62,634 nucleotides of DNA from Streptomyces sp. GESEQ-35 (GCF_017948485.1 NZ_JAFFSX010000040.1:1-62634), one strand, 5' to 3'; shown: positions 49,521-58,387, counted from the stretch's first letter. Numbers and translations: made by a program. Notes: generated by a model not told the origin, from the sequence alone.

Positions 49521-50596
49521 CAAGCGGCCTCCTTGCGCGGCCCCGCGTCCGTGACGTACGGCTCCGCACCCGCGACCACACCGAGCAGCCGCGCGGAGTC
49601 GACGACTCCCAGGCAACGGCCGTCCTCCACGACACAAGCCGCCTCGCCGCTGCCGGCCACGGCCTTGATCGCGTCGGCGACGACGGACTCGGGAGCGAGC
49701 GCACCCGGGTGGTCGGAGCCGCCGCACTCTCCGGCCCGCATCGCGGTACGTACCGTCATGACCTGTTCGCGCGGAACGTCCCGCACGAACTCCCGGACGT
49801 AGTCGTCGGCCGGGGAACCGACGATCTCCTCCGGCGTTCCCAGCTGCACCACACGCCCGTCACGCATCAGCGCGATGCGGTCGCCCAGCTTCAGCGCCTC
49901 GCTCAGGTCATGGGTGATGAAGACCATCGTGCGGCCCTCCTCGCGGTGGAGGCGGATGACCTCCTCCTGCATGTCCCGGCGGATCAGGGGGTCCAGGGCG
50001 CTGAACGGCTCGTCGAACAGCAGGACTTCGGGGTCCACCGCCAGCGCCCGGGCCAGGCCCACCCGCTGCCGCTGTCCGCCGGACAGCTGGCTCGGCCTGC
50101 GCTGCTCCATGCCCTCCAGGCCGACCTTGGCGACGACTTCGGCGGCGCGCGCACGGCGCTCCGCCCTGCCCACGCCCTGGATCTCCAGGCCGTACGCCAC
50201 GTTGTCGAGGACCGTGCGGTGCGGGAGGAGGCCGAAGTGCTGGAAGACCATCGCGGCGCGGTGGCGGCGGAGTTCACGCAGCCGGGGCTTGTCCATCGCG
50301 CGGACGTCCTCGCCGTCGATGGCGATCGTGCCGGACGTCGGTTCGATCAGCCGGGTCAGACAGCGGACCAGGGTGGACTTGCCGGAACCGGACAGGCCCA
50401 TGACGACGAAGACCTCGCCCTTGCGGACGTCGAAGGAGACGTCCCGGACGGCGGCCGTGCAGCCGGTGCGGCTGCGGAGGTCGGCGGGGTCCAGGGCCGC
50501 CAGCTCCGGGTCGGCGGGCACGCGGTCCGCCTTCGGGCCGAAGACCTTCCACAGGCCCTGGACGGAGAAGACGGGCGTGTTCGGGGTCGTGCTCAT
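49520..50596 (-). CDS. proV: Glycine betaine/choline ABC transporter ATP-binding protein
   Basis: 358 aa from ATG 50596 (TGATG with the betA stop). Walker A is GLSGSGKST, the signature LSGGQRQRVGLARAL and Walker B VLLFDEPFSALDP, followed by a switch His in FITHDLSEA. The last 70 residues look like a CBS-type regulatory region (PESVVADAIKAVAGSGEAAC), as in OpuAA. It drives the fused permease. Confidence 0.92.
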   Translation of the reverse strand: MSTTPNTPVFSVQGLWKVFGPKADRVPADPELAALDPADLRSRTGCTAAVRDVSFDVRKGEVFVVMGLSGSGKSTLVRCLTRLIEPTSGTIAIDGEDVRAMDKPRLRELRRHRAAMVFQHFGLLPHRTVLDNVAYGLEIQGVGRAERRARAAEVVAKVGLEGMEQRRPSQLSGGQRQRVGLARALAVDPEVLLFDEPFSALDPLIRRDMQEEVIRLHREEGRTMVFITHDLSEALKLGDRIALMRDGRVVQLGTPEEIVGSPADDYVREFVRDVPREQVMTVRTAMRAGECGGSDHPGALAPESVVADAIKAVAGSGEAACVVEDGRCLGVVDSARLLGVVAGAEPYVTDAGPRKEAA

Positions 50597-52134
50597 CACG
50601 CGTCACCACCGATCAGGTCGACGGCCTTCTCCCCGACCATGAGCACCCCGATCATCGGGTTCACGGCGGGCATCGACGGGAAGACGGACGCGTCGGCGAT
50701 CCGGATTCCCTCCAGACCACGGATCCTCAACTGCGGGTCCACGACCGCCTGTTCGTCGGTCGCCGCGCCCATACGGCAGGTCCCGGCAGGGTGGTACACG
50801 GTGTGCGCGACCTTGCGGGCGTACTCGCCGAGTTCCGCGTCGCCGAGGACCTCCGGGCCCGGGCACACCTCGCGCTTGAGCCAGCCCGCGAGGGGTTCGG
50901 TCCTGGCGATCTCGCGGGCGATGCGGATGCCGTCGACCAGGGTGCGGCCGTCGTAGTCGTCCTCGTCCGTGAAGTAGCGGAAGTCGAGGGCGGGCTTCTC
51001 GGCGGGATCGGCGCTGGTCAGGTACAGCCGGCCGCGGCTCTTCGGCTTGGGGATGTTCGGGGTCATCGAGACGCCGAACTCCGGCCGCTCGTAGCCCAGT
51101 CGCTCCGGGTTGTCCGTGAACGGGATCTGGTAGAAGTGGAACATCAGGTCCGGGCCCGTGTGTTCGGGGTCGCGGCGCACGAACAGGCCCGCGTCGGAGT
51201 CCATCGCGGAGTTCTCCGGGATGGGGCCGTCCGTCTCCCAGACGATCACCGACTCGGGGTGGTCGAGCAGGTTCTCACCGACGCCGGGCAGATCGTGGAC
51301 GACCGGGATGCCGAGCGCTTCCAGATCCGCGCGGGGTCCGATGCCCGAGTGCAGCAGCAGGCGCGGCGAGTCGACGGCGCCCGCGCACAGAAGAACCTCA
51401 TTGCGGGCTCGTACGACGAACTCCGCGCCGTCCTTGTCGCGTACCCGCACGCCCTCGGCCCGGGCGCCCTCCAGCTCCAGCCGGTACGCCCAGGTCTCCA
51501 GCAGGATCGTCAGGTTCGGGCGCTCGTCCATCACCGGGTGCAGATACGCCACCGAGGCGCTCGACCGCTTGTTGTTCTCCGGGTGGTAGGCGAGGTCGAA
51601 GAAGCCGACGCCCTCGGTGAACGGCTTCTTGTTGAAGCCCTCGACGCGCGGGACGCCGAGTGCGGCCTGGGCGGCGTCGACGAAGTCGCGCGCGATGGCG
51701 TTGCGGTCCTTCTCGTCGACCGGGACGACGTTGTTCAGCAGCCGGGCGTAGTACGCCTCCATCGGCACCGCGCCCCACCCCTGGGCGCCGGCCGCCTCCC
51801 ACTCGTCCCAGTCGGACGGCAGCGGCTTGAAGGCGATGAGGGTGTTGTGGCTCGAACACCCGCCGAGGACCCGGGCGCGGCTGTGCCGGATGTGGGAGTT
51901 GCCGCGGGGCTGTTCGGTGGTCGGGTAGTCGTAGTCCAGCTCGCCGCCGAGGAGGCCCATCCAGCGGCGCAGCGTCAGCACGTCGTCGCGGCCGACGTCG
52001 CTGGGGCCGCCCTCGATGACGGCGACCGTGACGTCCGGGTTCTCGGTGAGGCGGGAGGCGATGACGGAGCCCGCGGTGCCGCCGCCGATGACGACGTAGT
52101 CGTAGACGTGGGGATTCTCGGAGAGAGGGGACAT
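50596..52134 (-). CDS. betA: Choline dehydrogenase-like GMC oxidoreductase
   Basis: 512 aa from ATG 52134 (GGAG upstream). The FAD motif is YVVIGGGTAGSVIASRLTEN. GMC signatures include ARVLGGCSSHNTLIAFKPLP and LLCAGAVDSPRLLLHSGIGP, and the C-terminal active-site region is HTVYHPAGTCRMG with VNPMIGVLMVGEKAVDL. It oxidises choline to betaine aldehyde, given its place beside betB. The operon position is second. GMC specificity is hard to fix by eye. Confidence 0.9.
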   Translation of the reverse strand: MSPLSENPHVYDYVVIGGGTAGSVIASRLTENPDVTVAVIEGGPSDVGRDDVLTLRRWMGLLGGELDYDYPTTEQPRGNSHIRHSRARVLGGCSSHNTLIAFKPLPSDWDEWEAAGAQGWGAVPMEAYYARLLNNVVPVDEKDRNAIARDFVDAAQAALGVPRVEGFNKKPFTEGVGFFDLAYHPENNKRSSASVAYLHPVMDERPNLTILLETWAYRLELEGARAEGVRVRDKDGAEFVVRARNEVLLCAGAVDSPRLLLHSGIGPRADLEALGIPVVHDLPGVGENLLDHPESVIVWETDGPIPENSAMDSDAGLFVRRDPEHTGPDLMFHFYQIPFTDNPERLGYERPEFGVSMTPNIPKPKSRGRLYLTSADPAEKPALDFRYFTDEDDYDGRTLVDGIRIAREIARTEPLAGWLKREVCPGPEVLGDAELGEYARKVAHTVYHPAGTCRMGAATDEQAVVDPQLRIRGLEGIRIADASVFPSMPAVNPMIGVLMVGEKAVDLIGGDA

Positions 52135-52142
52135 GGGGGTAC

Positions 52143-52168
52143 TCCAAAGGTCCAAAGGTCCAAAAAGG
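52143..52168. repeat. Short tandem repeat in the betB-betA gap
   Basis: TCCAAAGG occurs twice in tandem (52143-52158), followed by TCCAAAAAGG. It lies just before betA and might affect spacing or RNA structure; a simple slippage tract is equally likely. Confidence 0.5.
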
Positions 52169-52190
52169 AGGAGGGTCGGACGACGGGGGC

Positions 52191-53702
52191 TCAGCCCGCG
52201 AACCAGCGCACCGGCTTCGGCGCCAGGTTCTGGTAGACGTGCTTGCTCTCGCGGTACTCGGCGAGTCCGGCGGGACCGAGCTCGCGGCCCACCCCGCTCT
52301 TGCCGAAGCCGCCCCACTCCGCCTGCGGGAGGTAGGGGTGGAAGTCGTTGATCCAGACGGTGCCGTGCCGCAGCCGGGCGGCGACCCGGCGGGCGCGTCC
52401 GGCGTCGGTGGTCCAGACGCCGCCCGCGAGCCCGTACTCGGTGTCGTTGGCGAGGGCGACCGCCTCGTCCTCCGTGCGGAACGTCTCGACGGTGAGGACC
52501 GGGCCGAAGACCTCTTCGCGTACGACCTTCATCTCGCGGTGGCACTGGTCGAGGACCGTCGGCTCGTAGAAGTAGCCGGTGGCGGGGCGTTCGGCCGACG
52601 GCTCCGGGCGTTGGCCGCCCGATCGGAGCACCGCCCCCTCCTCCAGCGCCGAGGCGACGTACGACTCGGTCTTCGCGCGCTGCTGCTCGGAGACGAGCGG
52701 TCCGCACTCCACGCCGTCCTCGGTGCCGCGTCCGAGTCGGATCTTCGAGGCCCGGCGGGCGAGTTCGGCGACGAAGCGCTCGCGGACCGACTCCTCGACG
52801 ATCAGGCGGGCGCCCGCGGAGCACACCTGCCCGCTGTGGATGAACGCGGCGTTCAGCGCCTGGTCGACGGCCGTGTCGAAGTCCTCGTCGGTCGAACAGG
52901 CGTCGGCGAAGACGACGTTGGGGTTCTTGCCGCCGAGTTCGAGGGCGACCTTCTTGACGGTCACGGCGGCGGCCTGCGCGACCTTCGTGCCGCTGATCAG
53001 GCCGCCGGTGAAGGAGACGAGGTCGACGTCGGGGTGCTCGGCGAGCCGGGCACCGACCGAATGACCGGGCCCGGTCACGATGTTGGCGACACCGGCGGGC
53101 AGACCGGCCTCGGTGAGCAGGTCGATCAGCGCGATGGTCGTCAGCGGGGTGATCTCGCTCGGCTTGACGACGAAGGTGTTGCCGGCCGCGAGGGCGGGGG
53201 CGATCTTCCAACTGGCTTGGAGGAGCGGGTAGTTCCAGGGCGTGATCAGTGCGCAGACGCCGACCGGCTCGTGCACGACGACGCTGTGGATGTCGGGCGA
53301 GCCCGCGTCGACCACCCGGCCCGTGCCCTCCGCCGCCACCAGATCGGCGAAGTAGCGGAAGGCGTCGGCGACGCAGTCGATGTCGATCCGGCCCTCTTCG
53401 ACCGTCTTGCCCGCGTCGCGGCTCTCCAGCAGCCCGAGCGGCTCACGGTCGCGGACGAGGAGGTCGGCGACGCGGCGCAGCAGCGCGGCGCGCTCGGCGA
53501 CGGGGGTGTGCGGCCAGTCCCCCTCGTCGAAGGCGCGACGGGCCGCCGCGACCGCCAGGTCGGTGTCCTTCTCGTCGCCCTCCGCGACCACGGCGAAGGG
53601 CAGGGCGTCTGCCGGGTCGAGGATCTCGCGCGTGGCGCCGGAGACCGCTTCCAGCCACTGGCCGTCGACATGGATCGTCCGCTGCGTCTGCTGCCTTGCC
53701 AT
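52191..53702 (-). CDS. betB: Betaine aldehyde dehydrogenase
   Basis: 503 aa. It has the ALDH fold with cofactor segment PWNYPLLQASWKIAPALAAG, catalytic Glu in ALELGGKNPNVV and catalytic Cys in HSGQVCSAGARLIVEESV. It converts betaine aldehyde to glycine betaine with NAD(P). It is first gene of the five-gene operon. The 219-base upstream region is shared with the divergent MarR-GNAT gene. Confidence 0.92.
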   Translation of the reverse strand: MARQQTQRTIHVDGQWLEAVSGATREILDPADALPFAVVAEGDEKDTDLAVAAARRAFDEGDWPHTPVAERAALLRRVADLLVRDREPLGLLESRDAGKTVEEGRIDIDCVADAFRYFADLVAAEGTGRVVDAGSPDIHSVVVHEPVGVCALITPWNYPLLQASWKIAPALAAGNTFVVKPSEITPLTTIALIDLLTEAGLPAGVANIVTGPGHSVGARLAEHPDVDLVSFTGGLISGTKVAQAAAVTVKKVALELGGKNPNVVFADACSTDEDFDTAVDQALNAAFIHSGQVCSAGARLIVEESVRERFVAELARRASKIRLGRGTEDGVECGPLVSEQQRAKTESYVASALEEGAVLRSGGQRPEPSAERPATGYFYEPTVLDQCHREMKVVREEVFGPVLTVETFRTEDEAVALANDTEYGLAGGVWTTDAGRARRVAARLRHGTVWINDFHPYLPQAEWGGFGKSGVGRELGPAGLAEYRESKHVYQNLAPKPVRWFAG

Positions 53703-53921
53703 GATCGGTATTGCCTTCCGTTCCTGTTCAGTGCCCCTGAGTCACATATGTGTCACTCCCGAGGACCGTGAGCACATGCCCCCGACCCCCGGATACATGC
53801 GCAATCGATGGCCGAAAGTGGGCCGCGTCACTGAACATGCGGGCACATGGGGCAAAAGGTGACCCCGGCGGCGACGCAGCCCCTGGACTCCCGCGGATCC
53901 TTTGACTAAAGTCAAAGAAAT
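53703..53921. promoter_or_regulatory. Divergent promoter region of the bet operon and its regulator
   Basis: It holds the perfect palindrome CACATATGTG at 53743-53752, about 40 bases upstream of betB, and TTTGACT-AA-AGTCAAA at 53901-53916, just before the MarR-GNAT start. Two more CACATG words lie between them. Exact promoters are not assigned. Confidence 0.5.
53901..53916. promoter_or_regulatory. Palindromic MarR-type operator candidate
   Basis: TTTGACT (53901-53907), AA, AGTCAAA (53910-53916): seven-base arms, five bases upstream of the ATG at 53922. Its position over the start is what an autorepressing MarR protein would use, and its outward TTGAC could be part of a -35. Confidence 0.6.
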
Positions 53922-54842
53922 ATGGAGCCCGTGAACCCCGCACAAGCGGTACCGGTGTCGACGGAGCAGGTGGCGGCCTTCCGCCGGTTCAACCGCTACT
54001 TCACGCGCCGCATCGGCGCACTTGACGACCACTACCTCGGCCAGGACCGTCCACTCGGCGAGGCCCGGTTGCTGTTCGAGATCGCCGAGAGCGCGGCCGG
54101 GGTGTCCCTGCGGGCGCTCAGGAGCCGACTCGGCCTGGACGCCGGGTACTTGAGCCGGATGGCGAAGGCCCTGGAGACACAGGGCCTGGTCCGGATCACC
54201 GTGCACCCCGACGACAGCAGGCTGCGGATGGTCGGCCTCACCCCGGCCGGACACATCGAGCTGAAGGAACAGCAGCGCCGGGCCAACGCCCTCGTGGCCC
54301 ACCTCCTCGGCGGCCTCACCGACAGCCAGCGCACCGAACTGACCGAGTCGATGACCACCACCCGCCGCCTCCTCCGCCTCGCCGCCATCACCGTCGACCT
54401 CGTCGACGGCGCCTCCGAGTCCGCCCGGACCTGCCTCGACGCCTACGCCGACGACATCGACGAGCGGTTCCCGGAAGGGTTCGACAAGTCCGACCTCGTA
54501 CGACCGCACGAGGTGTCCGGGGACGCCGGGGCGTTCTTCGTGGCCTACGAGGAGGGCAGGCCGGTGGGCTGCGGAGCGCTGCGTCGGCTGGAGCCCGGCG
54601 TCGGCGAGATCCGCCATGTATGGGTGCACCCGGACGCCCGGCGTCTCGGGCTCGCCCGCCGGATCCTCGACGCCCTGGAGCGGGAGAGCCGACGCCGCGC
54701 CTTCGACGTCGTACGACTGGACACACACGCGGCGCTCACGGAGGCGCAGGCGATGTACCGGGCGTGCGGGTACACGGAGATCCCGGCGTACGTCGACCAC
54801 GTCTACGCCAGTCACTGGTTCGAGAAGCGGCTACGAGGCTGA
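53922..54842 (+). CDS. MarR-GNAT bifunctional transcriptional regulator/acetyltransferase
   Basis: 306 aa. The MarR winged helix (about 25-150) contains LRALRSRLGLDAGYLSRMAK and RITVHPDDSRLRMVGLTPAG. The C-terminal GNAT domain (about 155-305) contains FFVAYEEGRPVGCGALRRL and the acetyl-CoA loop VHPDARRLGLARRILDALE. Such fusions are common in actinomycetes. No ribosome binding site is seen, so the message may be leaderless. Divergence from betB suggests control of the bet operon in place of the BetI repressor of other bacteria. Confidence 0.88.
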   Translation: MEPVNPAQAVPVSTEQVAAFRRFNRYFTRRIGALDDHYLGQDRPLGEARLLFEIAESAAGVSLRALRSRLGLDAGYLSRMAKALETQGLVRITVHPDDSRLRMVGLTPAGHIELKEQQRRANALVAHLLGGLTDSQRTELTESMTTTRRLLRLAAITVDLVDGASESARTCLDAYADDIDERFPEGFDKSDLVRPHEVSGDAGAFFVAYEEGRPVGCGALRRLEPGVGEIRHVWVHPDARRLGLARRILDALERESRRRAFDVVRLDTHAALTEAQAMYRACGYTEIPAYVDHVYASHWFEKRLRG

Positions 54843-54854
54843 GGCGGGACGCAC

Positions 54855-54894
54855 CGATCCCCGGGCCGCGCGTCGCACGGTGGCCCGGGGATCG
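54855..54894. terminator. Bidirectional terminator between the MarR-GNAT gene and mdh
   Basis: Perfect 13-bp inverted repeat (CGATCCCCGGGCC at 54855-54867, complement at 54882-54894) with a 14-base loop between two convergent stop codons. Confidence 0.8.
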
Positions 54895-54909
54895 AGGGAA
54901 GGGGGCGGC

Positions 54910-55899
54910 TCAGATGAGGCCGAGGGAGCGGACCGCCTCGCGCTCCTCCTCCAGCTCCTTCACGGACGCGTCGATGCGGGCGCGGGAGAACTCGTTGATG
55001 TCCAGGCCCTGGACGATCTCGTACTTGCCGTCCTTCGTGGTGACCGGGAAGGAGGAGATGATGCCCTCCGGGACGCCGTACGAGCCGTCCGACGGGATGC
55101 CCATGGAGACCCAGTCGCCGTCCGCCGTGCCGTTGACCCAGGTGTGGACGTGGTCGATGGCTGCGTTGGCGGCGGAGGCGGCCGACGACGCGCCGCGGGC
55201 CTCGATGATGGCGGCGCCGCGCTTGGCGACGGTCGGGATGAAGTCCTCGGCCAGCCACTTCTCGTCGCTCACGACCTCGGCGGCGTTCTTGCCGGCGATG
55301 GTGGCGTGGAAGATGTCCGGGTACTGGGTGGCGGAGTGGTTGCCCCAGATCGTCAGGCGCTTGATGTCGGCGACCGTCGAACCCGTCTTCTTCGCGAGCT
55401 GGGTCAGCGCACGGTTGTGGTCCAGGCGGGTCATGGCCGTGAAGCGCTCGGCCGGCACGTCCGGGGCGGCGGCCTGCGCGATGAGCGCGTTCGTGTTGGC
55501 CGGGTTGCCCACGACGAGGATCTTGACGTCGTCGGCGGCGTGGTCGTTGATGGCCTTGCCCTGCGGCTTGAAGATGCCGCCGTTGGCGGAGAGCAGGTCG
55601 CCGCGCTCCATGCCCTTGGTGCGGGGGCGGGCGCCCACGAGGAGACCTACGTTGGTGCCGTCGAAGGCGACGTTCGGGTCGTCCGTGATGTCGATGCCCT
55701 GGAGCAGCGGGAACGCGCAGTCGTCCAGCTCCATGGCCGTGCCCTCCGCGGCCTTCAGCGCCGGGGTGATCTCCAGGAGGCGGAGCTTGACCGGCACGTC
55801 CGCGCCGAGCAGCTGGCCGGAGGCGATGCGGAAGAGCAGGGCGTAACCGATCTGGCCGGCCGCGCCGGTGACGGTGACGTTCACGGGAGTGCGGGTCAT
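54910..55899 (-). CDS. mdh: Malate dehydrogenase
   Basis: 329 aa from ATG 55899 with GGAGAA upstream. It is the long actinobacterial form, similar to cytosolic MDH: NAD motif NVTVTGAAGQIGYALLFRIA, VGARPRTKGMERGDLL (substrate-binding arginines), VGNPANTNALIAQAAAP, and the catalytic His in TIWGNHSATQYPD. It interconverts malate and oxaloacetate in the TCA cycle; with the sdh operon in this window it covers the last C4 steps. Confidence 0.95.
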   Translation of the reverse strand: MTRTPVNVTVTGAAGQIGYALLFRIASGQLLGADVPVKLRLLEITPALKAAEGTAMELDDCAFPLLQGIDITDDPNVAFDGTNVGLLVGARPRTKGMERGDLLSANGGIFKPQGKAINDHAADDVKILVVGNPANTNALIAQAAAPDVPAERFTAMTRLDHNRALTQLAKKTGSTVADIKRLTIWGNHSATQYPDIFHATIAGKNAAEVVSDEKWLAEDFIPTVAKRGAAIIEARGASSAASAANAAIDHVHTWVNGTADGDWVSMGIPSDGSYGVPEGIISSFPVTTKDGKYEIVQGLDINEFSRARIDASVKELEEEREAVRSLGLI

Positions 55900-56270
55900 G
55901 GCGTTCTCCGTAGACAGCTGGCGGTGGGGCGTCGCTGCCCCGGGGGTTCGAATGATCGATCTCTTGGCGTCAAGAGAGATCCAGCGGTCAGGCTATCGCG
56001 CATCAGGAATCCCGGACGTCCGGGTCCCTGTGGCCCACCCCACAGCCACCCCGAAAGGGGGCGGCCGCCATGCCCGGGAGAGGGGGGACAACGGCGGCCG
56101 CCGGTGGGGGTACCGAACCGGCCGGACTCCCGTGGGGGTAACGCTCGCCTGCCCCCGATGCGGGTCGCCATGCCTGCCGTACCGGAATTTGTTTCGTCGA
56201 CCGAAACGGGGGCCCGAGGGCTGCCGCCCCCGGACCCCCGCTCACGACAGGCTCATTGCCGTCACCGGCG
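55900..56270. other. Intergenic leader of mdh and 3' flank of the XRE gene
   Basis: 371 bases without a supported gene. It contains a palindrome 62 bases before mdh (55961-55976) and a stretch of G/C runs and GGGGGTA words nearer the XRE stop. No clear terminator was found. Confidence 0.4.
55961..55976 (-). promoter_or_regulatory. Palindromic site in the mdh promoter region
   Basis: CTCTTG-GCGT-CAAGAG; on the minus strand the centre reads CTTGACGCC, so TTGACG could double as a -35 element. Position and symmetry suggest an operator over the mdh promoter; the binding protein is unknown. Confidence 0.5.
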
Positions 56271-57464
56271 CTACTCCGTGCAGCCCAGTTCCCCGGACGC
56301 CAGCGTCACGCACGCCTCCGCCTCGCCCGCGTCCTTCACGGCCACCATCGGCGTGTACGCGATCGTGTCCCCGGCGGTGGTGATGGACCCGGTCTGCTCG
56401 GCCTTCCCCACCGTCACCCGCACCTCGTCGCCCTGCGCGCCCGCGGTGATACGACCCCAGGCCGCGCCGCAGGTCTCGCTGTACCGCACCTCGACGACGG
56501 TCGTGCCGACGGTGGCGGTCTTGGCGGTGGTCACGAGGTCACCACTGCACCCCATGGTCTCCGCGTCCTTGCCCGTGCAGGCGGCGCCGCTGCACTCCAC
56601 CCCGGCCGGCAGCGAGGGGTCGGTGCTGGCGGACGGCGAAGGCGACTTGGCGGTGTCCTTGGGGTCGTCGTCACCGCCGCCCTCGGTGAGGAAGAACGCG
56701 GCCGCGACCACGACGAGGACCCCGACGACACCCGCGAGGAACATCGTCACCCGCCGCTTCCCCGACGCCCCGCCGGACGGCGAACCGCCCGCCGGACGAG
56801 GCCCCTGCGGCGGTTCGCCGAACGAGCCCGGTGCGGCAGCACCCGGCATCACGGCACCCGGCGCACCAGCACTCGCCGCGGGCGCAGACGCAGGCGCCGC
56901 CGCTCCCCCGGTCTGCGCAGGCCTCGCATACCCGGCCAGTCCCCAGGAGTTGCCCCCGGAGGAGCGACCGGGCGCACCGGGCTCGGAGTCCCGGACATCC
57001 GGCCCCGTCGGCTGCGGCGGGACCGTAGGTGCCACACCCGCCGGTCCCGCGATGCCCGGCGTCGCCGTCGCGCTGCCGCTCTTGCGGGCCGTCTTGCTGC
57101 TCTTGGCATTGGCAGGCGGCGCCCCGAACTCCCCGAGCGCGGCGCGCGCCTGGGAGATCCGGATCGCCTCCATGGTCATGTCGTGGCGCATCTCCGAGCG
57201 GCTCCAGGCACGCTCGGCGAGCTCCCACATGGTCGTCAGATGGATGGGATTGGTCCCGGTCACCTCGGCCAGCGCGACGATCGCACCCTTCGGCGCGAGC
57301 AGCCGGCCGTTGAGATAACGCTCCCAGGACGTCTTGCTGTAGCCCGTGCGGTCGGCCACCGCCGCCACGCTCAGGCCGCTGCGGTCCACGAGCCGCCGCA
57401 GCTGGCTCGCAAACTCCCTGACCTGCGGATCCAGTTCATCCGGCAAGGCCCTCCAACGAGGCAT
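56271..57464 (-). CDS. XRE-family helix-turn-helix membrane protein with DUF2690 outer domain
   Basis: 397 aa from ATG 57464 (GGGGGGAGC upstream). The cytoplasmic XRE domain (about 12-75) contains SGLSVAAVADRTGYSKTSWE and AIVALAEVTGTNP. A long Ala/Pro/Gly linker leads to one helix (VTMFLAGVVGVLVVVAAAFF). The outer domain with four or more cysteines (ECSGAACTGKDAETMGC, RYSETCGAAWGRI, EACVTLASGELGC) is of DUF2690 type. A DNA-binding head tethered to an outside sensor is a repeated Streptomyces design; targets unknown. Confidence 0.87.
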   Translation of the reverse strand: MPRWRALPDELDPQVREFASQLRRLVDRSGLSVAAVADRTGYSKTSWERYLNGRLLAPKGAIVALAEVTGTNPIHLTTMWELAERAWSRSEMRHDMTMEAIRISQARAALGEFGAPPANAKSSKTARKSGSATATPGIAGPAGVAPTVPPQPTGPDVRDSEPGAPGRSSGGNSWGLAGYARPAQTGGAAAPASAPAASAGAPGAVMPGAAAPGSFGEPPQGPRPAGGSPSGGASGKRRVTMFLAGVVGVLVVVAAAFFLTEGGGDDDPKDTAKSPSPSASTDPSLPAGVECSGAACTGKDAETMGCSGDLVTTAKTATVGTTVVEVRYSETCGAAWGRITAGAQGDEVRVTVGKAEQTGSITTAGDTIAYTPMVAVKDAGEAEACVTLASGELGCTE

Positions 57465-57869
57465 TGCTCCCCCCTCTTTCCCCCCGGTCGTGCTGGTCTC
57501 TTGCCCCCGCGCGTGATGCCCTCTGCCGAGTCCCCGTTCTGGCTACCCACAGGGATGCGCCCAGTCAGGATCTCAGTTCCCGGGGTGGGGGCGCACGGGT
57601 GCATTGGGGCTGTGGGCATGCACCGTTGCACGCCCACTGGCACGTGGTCCAGTGTCCCACCGGTGGCGCCCTCTCCCGACTCCACCCGGCAGTACCCCTG
57701 GCAGACGCTCAGGACGTCCCGGGCCGTCCTGATTGACCACGCTAGCCCGGTTGTCGAACGACTTCCTCGTAAATCCGCGAACTTGTCAACACATCAACAC
57801 ACAGAAGGCACATACTTGGTCACCAAAAGCGCACGGGTCCCACAACCCTCAGCTCGTGCACCCGCGGCC
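57465..57869. other. Intergenic region between the two XRE genes
   Basis: 405 bases upstream of the DUF2690-type gene and downstream of the smaller XRE gene on the minus strand. No gene is supported. It contains nested inverted repeats: GGTGCAT/ATGCACC at 57598-57604 and 57618-57624, and GTGGGC/GCCCAC at 57612-57617 and 57632-57637. An A/C-rich stretch at about 57775-57830 has the direct repeat ATCAACACA-like words. These are candidate operators. Confidence 0.45.
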
Positions 57870-58319
57870 CTATCCGAAGACGACGACACCGATCACCGTC
57901 AGCACCAGCAGGGTCAGCACGAGCGCGACGGCCACCACGAGCAGCCGGCGGGACGGGGCCGCGGGCGGCTCCTCCTCCGGTGCGTCCCACCATGGACGCG
58001 TGGGGTCGTCCTCGTACTCCTCGGCCTCGTCCTCCTTCTCGGGAACCGTCTGCCGCGGCCAGGCCTCGACCGCCATCTCCCAGCGCACGCCGAGGCGCTC
58101 GGGGTCAACGCCCGCGACCCGGCACAGGGCGGCGACGGCCTGCCGGGGCGGGGGCTGGGTGGCGTTGAGGTAGCGGTGCCAGGAGGACTTGCTGTACGCG
58201 GTACGCGCACCGAGCGCCACGAGGCTGAGGCCCGTCCTGTCCTTCACCTCCCGCAACTGCTCGACGAAGTGCCGCACCTCCGGCGGCAGATCGTCCGGCA
58301 GCGGCTGCCAGGCGCCCAT
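57870..58319 (-). CDS. XRE-family helix-turn-helix protein with C-terminal membrane helix
   Basis: 149 aa from ATG 58319, preceded by GGAGGTGA. The XRE domain (about 12-75) contains TGLSLVALGARTAYSKSSWH and AVAALCRVAGVDPERLG, closely related to the neighbour at 56271-57464. After an acidic Pro-rich linker (EKEDEAEEYEDDP) one C-terminal helix (LLVVAVALVLTLLVLTVIGV) ends the protein with almost no outer domain. It looks like a shortened paralogue. Confidence 0.8.
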   Translation of the reverse strand: MGAWQPLPDDLPPEVRHFVEQLREVKDRTGLSLVALGARTAYSKSSWHRYLNATQPPPRQAVAALCRVAGVDPERLGVRWEMAVEAWPRQTVPEKEDEAEEYEDDPTRPWWDAPEEEPPAAPSRRLLVVAVALVLTLLVLTVIGVVVFG

Positions 58320-58387
58320 CCCTCACCTCCACGCAGCAAATGACGACGTCAGAGGCCGCCCGGTTCCCGCAGCACACGGCTACGGCA

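Noticed and set aside
47583..49727. Permease start at 49727
   Set aside because: It would overlap the ATPase gene by over 200 bases. ATG 49520 gives a one-base coupled overlap and a normal permease N-terminus.
57870..58319. Reading the short XRE protein as a truncated pseudogene
   Set aside because: It has a full DNA-binding domain, a good ribosome binding site and a complete C-terminal membrane helix, so it looks like an intact short form.
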